From NCBI RefSeq assembly GCF_013450295.1, contig NZ_SKBR01000001.1, forward strand, positions 1,368,001 through 1,432,000: 64,000 bases of DNA, given 5' to 3'. Shown here piece after piece: positions 57,797 to 64,000 of this stretch. The position numbers and the translations under genes were made by a program. The stretch is from Streptomyces sp. AJS327 (GTDB taxonomy: Bacteria > Actinomycetota > Actinomycetes > Streptomycetales > Streptomycetaceae). The stretch's first letter is position 1, and each line of letters opens with the position of its first letter. Below the pieces are notes generated by a model. That model was given only the letters and a program-made list of their open reading frames with translations, did no database searches and had not been told where the DNA came from.

Positions 57797-58219
57797 ATGA
57801 GCGTCGCCACCTTCTGCCGTATCCATGCTGACCAGCAGATTCCCCATCGGCTCGACGCTGTGGGGCGAGGCTGGCACCCCTTGCTGACCAGGCTGCACAC
57901 CCGGCTCGCCGCGCTCGATCCGGAGTACCGCCTGGAGGAACTCACCCCCAAACTCGGTGGCTTGCGGATATACGTCGCCGACCGCTTCGGCGCCGACGGC
58001 GAGTTCGACGGCGCCTGGGCCGACACGGTCGCCCAACTGGCCGACGAGGCCGCCGTGGAGGCGGAGCGCACCTGTGAACTCTGCGGCGCGCCCGGCCGTC
58101 CGCGCTTCCACGGGGACCACCGCGCCACCTGGATCCGGACGGTGTGCACCGGCTGCCGGGACGCTCCGCACCCGGGCGGTGGCCCGGGCCGTCCGCTCGG
58201 AAGCCGGTTCCCGCGCTGA
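57797..58219 (+). CDS. Conserved-looking protein with a Cys4 zinc motif
   Basis: This 140-residue soluble protein is of unknown function. It has a helical N-terminal part (GWHPLLTRLHTRLAALDPEY), then GGLRIYVADRFGADGEFDGAW, and a C-terminal zinc-ribbon-like set of cysteines at 93, 96, 117 and 120 (CELCGAPG and CTGCRDA). The last 20 residues are Gly/Pro-rich. I recall no named family. GATGCT lies 6 nt before the ATG, and no ribosome site is evident. Composition and codon use fit a real gene. Confidence 0.75.
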   Translation: MSVATFCRIHADQQIPHRLDAVGRGWHPLLTRLHTRLAALDPEYRLEELTPKLGGLRIYVADRFGADGEFDGAWADTVAQLADEAAVEAERTCELCGAPGRPRFHGDHRATWIRTVCTGCRDAPHPGGGPGRPLGSRFPR

Positions 58220-58409
58220 GCCCCTGCCACCGCGCCGCCTCCGCCCACGCCCGTTCCGCGCCCCCGCCCCCGTCCGTCGGGGCGGGGCGGGGGACCACGG
58301 CTGAGGTGGCTGGGAGTGAATGGCGGCGCCGGGAGCGCGCGGACTATCGTGACCGGACCCAACTGACCCGCGTGTGCCGCCGACAGGGCTGCCCGGAGGG
58401 GAGACCGGA

Positions 58410-61145
58410 GTGGAGAGGGGATCGGTGCCGACCGAGTTCGTGGACCGGGATGAGCATCTGGTCGCCCTGCGCGCCCTGGTGGAACGGCTGGCCCGCGGGC
58501 GGGGCGGCGCCTGCGTCGTGGACGGCGTGTTCGGGATGGGCAAGTCCGCCCTGCTCTCCGAGCTGGTGCGCCGCGCCGACGGCGTCGACCCCGCGCTCTC
58601 CGGCTGCCGCGTCGTGCACACGCGCTGCTACTCCGGCAGCGGGCCGGACTCGGCCTACGGCACCATCGTCGAGGTGCTGCTGCGGCTGGCGCCCGCGGAG
58701 CGGGAGGACGGCTGGATCCGGCGGCTGGTGCGAGCCACCGGCCGGGGCGCCGCGCGCTCGGCGCCGGAGGTCCTCTCCGCCCTGGTCCCCGGGCTGGGCG
58801 CGCTCTTCGCCACCGGCCGGGAGGCGACGCAGGCCGCGCTGGACTCCGGCTCCATGCCCGGCGACAGCCTGCTCCCGTACCAGCACGGCGCCGCCAACCA
58901 GATCGTCCAGGCGCTGCTGGAGCAGGCCAGGTCGGGTCCGCCCGTGCTGGTCCTGATCGACGACGTCCAGTACGTGGACCCCAGCAGCCTCCAGATCCTG
59001 CACCGGCTGCTGGAGCTGATCCCCGGCGAACCCCTCGCCTTCGTCCTCGGCCACGGCACGGGGGACGCGGCGGCGGACGGCGCCACCCCCGGCGTCGACG
59101 AGACGCTGCGCAGCTGGGAACTCGACCGGATGATCACCCGCCGGACCCTCGCCGGGCTGCCCGAGGAGGCGGTCGCCGAACTCGTCCGGCTCCGGCGGGC
59201 CCCGGAGGACCTGACGGTCCGGCTGAACGCCATGACCCGCGGCCACCCGATCTTCGTCACGCTCTGCCTCCAGGAGTGGCGGCAGGGGGACGGCGCCGAC
59301 CTCGCCCTCCCGCGCGACGTGGACCAGGCCGTGGCCCGCCGGGTCGGCCGGCTGACGGACAGCGAGTCCGCGCTGCTCACCGCGGGCGCGGTGCAGGGCG
59401 AGACCTTCTTCACCTGTGTGGCGGCCGAGATGGCGGGGCTGTCCCACGAGGAGACGATGGAGCGGCTGCGCCGTCTGTCGCGCACCCGCCGCCTGGTCCA
59501 CGAGACCGATCCGCCGTGGTGGGCCGCGGACTTCGTCACCGACTGCTACCGCTTCGAGCACCGCGCCCTCCAGCGCGCCATCTACGAGCAGCAGACCACC
59601 CAGCAGCGCCGCTCCCGGCACGCCCGCGCCGCGAACGCGCTGGCCGGGCTCTCCGCTCCGGCCGGGCCGGGCAGTGAGGCCCCGCTGGAGCTGCGCCTGG
59701 AGACCGCCCGCCATCTGCGGCTGGGCGGCCCCGAGACCCGGGCCCGCTCGGCCCGGGCACACGTCGAGCTGGCCCGTGGCGTCGCCGCCGAGGGGCTGTC
59801 CTTCGCGGAGGCGGAACGGCACGGCGTCCAGGCGTTCACCGACGCGCGGCGGCTGCCGCCGGGGGAGGAGCGGGACCGCGGCATCGTCGCGGCGGTCGAG
59901 CTGCTGCTGTCGCTGACCGAGGTGCGCTGGCGTGGCCAGCACCAGCAGACCGGTGGGCCGCACATCGAGGGCGTCGACGGCATCGACGCGCTCGCCGCCG
60001 AGGCGGAGCGGGCCGCGGCGCGCCGCGGCGACCCCGAGCTGATCGCCCGTACCACGCTGCTGCGCGGCAAGACCCTGCTGGCCACCCGGGGGCTGCACCC
60101 CTCGCTGGAGAAGCTGCGGGAGGCGGTCGAGCGGGCCCGCGAGTGCGGGGACGCGGTCGGCCTCTTCGTCGCCACGGTGGAGTACGGACGGCAGCTGCCC
60201 AAGTCGGACCTCGCCGCCGGGCTGGCCGAACTGCGCGAGGCGGAGCGGATGTACGCCTCCGAACCCCGCCTGGGCGACGCGCGGGACCCGGTGCTCCAGC
60301 ACGCCCGGAACCTCGGCGAGATGCAGCTCGGCATCACCCTGTACGACAGCGGCCACCTCGGCGAGGCGCGGGACCGGCTGCTGCGCTGCGTGGACCGGCT
60401 GCGTACCGAGACCCTCCAGGCGGAGCTGCCCATCGCGCTCAACTACCTCGCGCAGGTGCACATCGCGCTCGGAGAGGAGGACAGCGCCGCCGAGGTGCTG
60501 TCCGAGGCGCTCGCCTTCGAGGAGGAGCGGGGCGCGGAGAGCGGCTGGCACGCCTACAACACCGCGCTGCGCGCCCTGTTGCTCAGCCGGGTGCCGGGAC
60601 GGCAGGCGGAGGCCCGCGCCCTCGCGGGGCGCGCCTGGGAGGAGACGCTGCACACCTGGCTGGTGAACCTGGTGCCGATCGTCCGGAACCTCACGGCGGA
60701 GGTCCTGATCGAGACGGCGGCCTCGGAGGGCCCGGGCTCCGCGGAGCGGGCGCTGCTGGAGGAGGCACACCGGCTGGCCGAGCGCACCTGCGAGGAGGTG
60801 CGCAGTACCGGCATGGCGCGCAGCGGCATCGCCGCGCACACCCTGCGGGCCAGGGCGCTGCTGCGGGGCGGCCACCCGGCCGCCGCCGCGTGGCAGGCGC
60901 GGGAGGCGCTGCGCATCCTGGACGAGAAGGGGGACATGCCCGCCCTGCGGACGGAGGAGGTGCTGTACCACGCGGCGCTGGCGCTGGACGCGGGCGGCGC
61001 CCCGGAGGACGCCCGCGCGCTGCTGGCCCGGGCGCGGGCCGAGGTGGAGCGCAAAGCGGGCCACCTGGCCGACCCGGCGCGGCGGGAGCGCTTCCGCACC
61101 GCCGTGCCGCTGAACCGGCTCATCCTCGGCACGGGCGCGGGGTGA
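58410..61145 (+). CDS. Large AAA/STAND-type ATPase with TPR-like C-terminal half
   Basis: This 911-residue protein has an N-terminal ATPase module: Walker A GVFGMGKSALLSELVRR (near residue 39) and Walker B VLVLIDDVQYVDP (near 180), with a winged-helix-like region up to about 420. The rest is helical repeats resembling TPR/BTAD regions. Architecture resembles LuxR-family LAL regulators (MalT-like), but the C-terminus ends at NRLILGTGAG without a LuxR helix-turn-helix, so it is not an obvious DNA-binding protein. It may be a signal-sensing STAND ATPase. GTG 58410 (GGAGGGGAG upstream) and GTG 58425 are both possible starts. A TATCGT hexamer near 58345 may be the -10 box. Confidence 0.83.
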   Translation: MERGSVPTEFVDRDEHLVALRALVERLARGRGGACVVDGVFGMGKSALLSELVRRADGVDPALSGCRVVHTRCYSGSGPDSAYGTIVEVLLRLAPAEREDGWIRRLVRATGRGAARSAPEVLSALVPGLGALFATGREATQAALDSGSMPGDSLLPYQHGAANQIVQALLEQARSGPPVLVLIDDVQYVDPSSLQILHRLLELIPGEPLAFVLGHGTGDAAADGATPGVDETLRSWELDRMITRRTLAGLPEEAVAELVRLRRAPEDLTVRLNAMTRGHPIFVTLCLQEWRQGDGADLALPRDVDQAVARRVGRLTDSESALLTAGAVQGETFFTCVAAEMAGLSHEETMERLRRLSRTRRLVHETDPPWWAADFVTDCYRFEHRALQRAIYEQQTTQQRRSRHARAANALAGLSAPAGPGSEAPLELRLETARHLRLGGPETRARSARAHVELARGVAAEGLSFAEAERHGVQAFTDARRLPPGEERDRGIVAAVELLLSLTEVRWRGQHQQTGGPHIEGVDGIDALAAEAERAAARRGDPELIARTTLLRGKTLLATRGLHPSLEKLREAVERARECGDAVGLFVATVEYGRQLPKSDLAAGLAELREAERMYASEPRLGDARDPVLQHARNLGEMQLGITLYDSGHLGEARDRLLRCVDRLRTETLQAELPIALNYLAQVHIALGEEDSAAEVLSEALAFEEERGAESGWHAYNTALRALLLSRVPGRQAEARALAGRAWEETLHTWLVNLVPIVRNLTAEVLIETAASEGPGSAERALLEEAHRLAERTCEEVRSTGMARSGIAAHTLRARALLRGGHPAAAAWQAREALRILDEKGDMPALRTEEVLYHAALALDAGGAPEDARALLARARAEVERKAGHLADPARRERFRTAVPLNRLILGTGAG

Positions 61146-61297
61146 GGGCCGCCGGGCGCGCGGGCGTCGCGGCTGGCCGGGCCGGGCCGTCGGGGCGGCC
61201 GGGCCGGGGCGCGGAGCCCGGTGGCTGAGCGGGGCGAGGCGGTGTGGCCGGAGAGCGTGGACGCGGACAGAGGCGAGGAGAGGGGACCGGAGCCCGC

Positions 61298-61675
61298 ATG
61301 TTCATCATCACCAAGGAGTTCCACTTCTCCGCCAGTCACGTCCTGGACCGTCTCCCCTCCTGGCACCAGTGCGCCCGGATGCACGGTCACAACTACCTGG
61401 TGGTGCTGGAGCTGTCGGCCCGCTCCGGGGAGCTGACGGACGCCGGGTTCGTCCGGGACTACGGCGACCTGGGTGCCTTCAAGAAGTGGGTGGACACCAC
61501 GCTCGACCACCGGCACCTGAACGAGGTGCTGGACGGGGGCCGTCTCTCCCCGTCGGCGGAGAACCTCGCCTGGTGGATCTACGGCCAGTGGTGCGAGAGC
61601 CTGCCCGAACTGACGGCGGTGACGGTCTCCGAGACGCCACGGACCACGGCCACCTACCGTCCGCGCCCCGGCTGA
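61298..61675 (+). CDS. 6-carboxytetrahydropterin synthase / PTPS-family protein (QueD-like)
   Basis: This 125-residue enzyme of the 6-pyruvoyl-tetrahydropterin synthase family has zinc ligands His14 (SASHVL), His29 and His31 (RMHGHNYLV). Catalytic Cys25 (WHQCARMHG) and the DHRHLNEV loop with a catalytic Asp/His pair are also present, as is Glu in SPSAENLAWW. In queuosine or 7-deazapurine pathways QueD converts dihydroneopterin triphosphate to 6-carboxytetrahydropterin. No other que or toy genes are near, so its pathway here is open. GAGGAGAGGGG lies upstream of the ATG. Confidence 0.87.
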   Translation: MFIITKEFHFSASHVLDRLPSWHQCARMHGHNYLVVLELSARSGELTDAGFVRDYGDLGAFKKWVDTTLDHRHLNEVLDGGRLSPSAENLAWWIYGQWCESLPELTAVTVSETPRTTATYRPRPG

Positions 61676-61709
61676 TCACCGCCCGGTCCGGCGCCGGTAG
61701 CGTGTCCGG

Positions 61710-62177
61710 ATGACACGAGGCACCGAAGAGCGCGAGAGCCCCTCCACCGACCAACTCCCGGGCAGCCACGGTCCGTCGGCCACCGTCGAGGTCGAGCCGT
61801 CGGCGGTGGGCGTGGTGCGCACCGAGTACGCGCCGGACCCGGACGGCGACCCCGACCCGGGCGAGATCGTCTGGACCTGGGTTCCCTTCGAGGAGGCCGA
61901 CGGCCGGGGCAAGGACCGCCCCGTGCTGGTGGTGGCGCGGGAGGCCGCGGGGACCGTGCTCGCCGTGCAGCTCACCTCGCGGCAGCGAGCCGCGGGGCAG
62001 GAGTGGATGGCGCTCGGCACCGGCCCCTGGGACCGCGAGGAGCGGGACTCCTGGGCCGGGCTCGACCGGGTCCTGCGTGTCCACCCGGAGGGGATGCGCC
62101 GGGAGGCGTGCGCCCTCGACCGGGCCCGGTACCAGCGCGTCATACACCGCCTGCAACAGCTGTACGGCTGGCGGTAG
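61710..62177 (+). CDS. PemK/MazF-like toxin-family protein
   Basis: This 155-residue protein's C-terminal part resembles PemK/MazF RNases: GEIVWTWVPFEEADGRGKDRPVLVVAREAAG has the conserved beta-strand and RPVLVV core, and TSRQRAAGQEW and the LDRVLRVHPEGMRRE region match the later strands. The first 45 residues are an acidic, disordered extension unusual for the family. No antitoxin ORF precedes or follows it, so toxicity is doubtful; it may be a regulator or a domesticated domain. TAGCGT lies 6 nt before the ATG, indicating a leaderless mRNA. Confidence 0.8.
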   Translation: MTRGTEERESPSTDQLPGSHGPSATVEVEPSAVGVVRTEYAPDPDGDPDPGEIVWTWVPFEEADGRGKDRPVLVVAREAAGTVLAVQLTSRQRAAGQEWMALGTGPWDREERDSWAGLDRVLRVHPEGMRREACALDRARYQRVIHRLQQLYGWR

Positions 62178-62358
62178 GCGGCCGACACGGCGGTGGTGGT
62201 GTCCCGCCGCGCGTGCTCCACTACCGGTGGAGGCCGGTCGCGCGGAACCGGCGTGCGGCGGCCCCTGGAAGGGAACCGGGCCACGGGCGGTGCGCCGCCG
62301 GAGGGCCCGGGCCGTGGGGCCGGGGAGCCCGGCCGTCTGACGCGCGGATCGGAGTCAC

Positions 62359-63108
62359 ATGAGCAGCGAACGGGAGGAGCCGCTGGCGGCGCTGCCGGAG
62401 GACTGGCAGTGCGCGCTGGCGGTGGTCGCGCACCCGGACGACCTGGAGTACGGCGCCGCGGCGGCGGTGGCCACCTGGACCGGGCGGGGCAAGCGCGTGG
62501 TCTACGCGCTGGTGACCCGGGGCGAGGCGGGGATCGACGGGATCGGTCCGGCCGAGTGCGCCGCGATCAGGGAGGCCGAGCAGCGGGCGAGCGCGGCCGC
62601 GGTCGGCGTCTCGGACGTACGGTTCCTGGACCACCGGGACGGGGTGATCGAGGAGGGTACGGCGCTCCGCCGGGACCTGGCCGCGGTGCTCCGCGAGGTC
62701 CGGCCGGAGCTGGTCCTCACCATCAACCACCACGACTCCTGGGGTGGGACCAGCTGGAACACCCCGGACCACCGGGCCGTCGGCCGGTCGCTGCTGGACG
62801 CGGTCGGTGACGCGGGCAACCGCTGGATCTTCCCCGAGCAGCTGGGCGAGGGCGGTCTGGAGCCGTGGGGTGGGACGCGCTGGGTCGCGGTCGCCGCCTC
62901 GCCGTACGCGACGCACGCCACCGAGGTGGGCGATCCGGCGATCGAGAGGGCGGTGGCCTCGCTGGCGGAGCACCGCGCCTACATCACCGGACTGAGCGGC
63001 GACGATCCGGTGGCGTACGCGCGGTCCATCGTCACCCGGGGCGTGGAGATGGCGGCCGGGCGCTTCGGCGGCCGCCGCTGCGTCTCCTACCAGGTGTACA
63101 CGCCGTAG
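62359..63108 (+). CDS. PIG-L family deacetylase
   Basis: This 249-residue zinc-dependent N-acetylglucosamine-type deacetylase is of the LmbE/MshB family. The metal-binding motif AHPDDLEYG (His and Asp ligands, near residue 25) is intact, and the third His is in NTPDHRAVGR. Related actinobacterial enzymes act in mycothiol synthesis or on glycosylated natural products; the substrate here is not known. GGAG lies shortly before the ATG. It converges on ogt with a strong hairpin between. Confidence 0.88.
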   Translation: MSSEREEPLAALPEDWQCALAVVAHPDDLEYGAAAAVATWTGRGKRVVYALVTRGEAGIDGIGPAECAAIREAEQRASAAAVGVSDVRFLDHRDGVIEEGTALRRDLAAVLREVRPELVLTINHHDSWGGTSWNTPDHRAVGRSLLDAVGDAGNRWIFPEQLGEGGLEPWGGTRWVAVAASPYATHATEVGDPAIERAVASLAEHRAYITGLSGDDPVAYARSIVTRGVEMAAGRFGGRRCVSYQVYTP

Positions 63109-63115
63109 CCGTGGC

Positions 63116-63141
63116 GGCCGCCCGGTGGACGCCGGGCGGCC
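63116..63141. terminator. Hairpin between convergent PIG-L and ogt genes
   Basis: Perfect 10-bp arms (63116-63125 and 63132-63141) with a TGGACG loop lie 8 nt past the PIG-L stop. Confidence 0.75.
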
Positions 63142-63180
63142 GGAAGCCGGTCAGCGGGTGGGAAGCCCGGCGGCGAGCCG

Positions 63181-63202
63181 GCGGCCCGGTCGGCCGGGCC
63201 GC
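63181..63202 (-). terminator. Hairpin directly downstream of ogt
   Basis: Nine-base arms (63181-63189 and 63194-63202) with a TCGG loop lie 8 nt past the minus-strand ogt stop. Confidence 0.65.
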
Positions 63203-63209
63203 CCGTGGC

Positions 63210-63776
63210 TCAGAACAGCGGCCGCGGAAGCAGCCCCTCCAGGGCGAGCAGGGTGCGCTTGGTCTCCAGACCTCCCCCGAACCCGCCGATGCCGCCGCCG
63301 CTCTCCACGACCCGGTGGCAGGGCACGACGACGGGCAGCGGGTTCGAGCCCATCGCCACCCCCACCGCCCGCGCGGCCCCCGGCTCCCCGACCCGGTGGG
63401 CGAGGTCCTGGTACCCGGTGGTGGCGCCGTACGGCACGGAGGTGGCGAGTTCGCGCAGCACCCGGGCGTTGAAGCCCCCGGAGAGCGACCAGTCCAGGGG
63501 GACGGTGAAGTCCCGCAGCTCGCCCCGGAAGTACGCGGACAGCTCGGCGACGGCCGTCGCCAGATGGCCGGACGGGGTCCGGGCGTGGACCGGGGTGGCG
63601 CCGAGGTGGTCCGTCAGCCGGGCGAGAGCGTGCTCTCTCCGGCGGGCGTCGGCGTGGAAGGTGACCAGGACGAGGCCCTCCCCGGTCGCGGCGAGCAGCA
63701 GCGGCCCCACGGGGGAGTCCAGCGGCGTCCAGGAACAGACGGGGTCCCCGGGGGCGGGGCTCGGTGTCTCTGCCAT
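63210..63776 (-). CDS. ogt: Methylated-DNA-protein-cysteine methyltransferase
   Basis: This 188-residue suicide repair protein takes the alkyl group from O6-alkylguanine onto its active-site cysteine. The active site is PVVVPCHRVVESGGGIGGFGGG, with the PCHRV motif complete. The DNA-recognition helix VPYGATTGYQDLAHRVG and the N-terminal ribonuclease-like domain are also present. There is no AdaA-type DNA-binding part, so it is of the Ogt type. It is transcribed from the minus strand, and its ATG faces the glycerophosphodiesterase gene end. Confidence 0.95.
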   Translation of the reverse strand: MAETPSPAPGDPVCSWTPLDSPVGPLLLAATGEGLVLVTFHADARRREHALARLTDHLGATPVHARTPSGHLATAVAELSAYFRGELRDFTVPLDWSLSGGFNARVLRELATSVPYGATTGYQDLAHRVGEPGAARAVGVAMGSNPLPVVVPCHRVVESGGGIGGFGGGLETKRTLLALEGLLPRPLF

Positions 63777-63925
63777 GGCGCCACCGTACGGGGCGGCACC
63801 GACAGCCGGTCCGGTTGCCCGCCCGCGCCCGGCTGGTCCCCGGGGCGGGCGGGCCGGTGGCGCACCGGGCGGTGACGCCCGTCGGCGTGTACGGGGACGG
63901 TGCTGGCGCGCGACCGGGGCGAGGC

Positions 63926-64000
63926 TCAGCCGCGGATGGCGCGCAGCGCGACGTCGGGCTTGTTGGAGATGATGCCGTCCACCCCGGCGGCCAGGACCTG
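63926..64000 (-). CDS. C-terminal end of a glycerophosphodiester phosphodiesterase (partial)
   Basis: Only the last 24 codons are inside the window. They read VLAAGVDGIISNKPDVALRA and a few more residues to the stop at 63926-63928. The GVDGIISNKPD segment is the characteristic end of GDPD-type TIM-barrel phosphodiesterases, which hydrolyse glycerophosphodiesters to glycerol 3-phosphate and an alcohol. The start lies beyond the window edge. Confidence 0.75.
   Translation of the reverse strand, partial: QVLAAGVDGIISNKPDVALRAIRG

Noticed and set aside
58344..61064. 906-codon minus-strand frame opposite the AAA/TPR ATPase
   Set aside because: It is an antisense shadow, with the typical mirror composition and no recognisable domain.

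Overview
The window is high-GC DNA from an actinomycete, almost certainly a Streptomyces. Codons are strongly G/C-ending, GTG starts are frequent, and most terminators are long GC hairpins without a U tract. Gene order follows, in reverse orientation, the Streptomyces chromosome-core block that runs from trpA and lgt through gltBD, pyk, an ANTAR regulator, the liv transporter and polA to rpsA and coaE. This assignment rests on recalled synteny and protein similarity, not on a search.

Left part (1-17.9 kb): the 3' end of trpA, a DsbA-like thioredoxin-fold protein and lgt are followed by a complete six-gene Mrp cation/proton antiporter operon (mrpA with a fused MrpB domain, then C, D, E, F, G). 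Almost every junction in that operon is a start/stop overlap, and a 37-codon mini-ORF lies between mrpC and mrpD. A VIT1/CCC1-type metal transporter and the two glutamate synthase genes follow.

Accessory part (18-34.6 kb): a HhH-GPD repair protein precedes a convergent pair that may form a small cryptic terpenoid locus: a Pyr4-like transmembrane terpene cyclase (itself preceded by a 33-codon coupled ORF) and a phytoene/squalene-synthase-family enzyme. About 2 kb without convincing genes follows, carrying short DNA repeats, and then a 47-residue peptide gene, a HExxH metallopeptidase and an M1 aminopeptidase. Chorismate mutase, pyruvate kinase, a SIMPL-domain protein and a two-gene DesA/DesB-like siderophore precursor unit come next. 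That unit has no acyltransferase or NIS synthetase beside it.

Central part (34.8-48.4 kb): an unusual tRNA with a Leu(CAA) anticodon but a short, class-I-sized variable region lies divergently from the ANTAR response regulator. The livKHMGF branched-chain amino acid ABC operon, a PaaI-type thioesterase, an FdhF/YdeP molybdenum oxidoreductase and polA follow.

Right part (48.6-64 kb): a secreted lytic transglycosylase, a GNAT protein, a VOC protein, a methyltransferase, rpsA with a clear vegetative promoter, a PAC2 protein, coaE and a TPR protein. Then come a small protein with an amyloid-signalling-like C-terminal tail, a Cys4 protein, a large AAA/TPR ATPase, QueD, a MazF-like toxin, a PIG-L deacetylase, Ogt and the 3' end of a glycerophosphodiesterase. 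Several of these genes have a -10-like hexamer exactly 6 nt before the ATG, suggesting leaderless transcripts.
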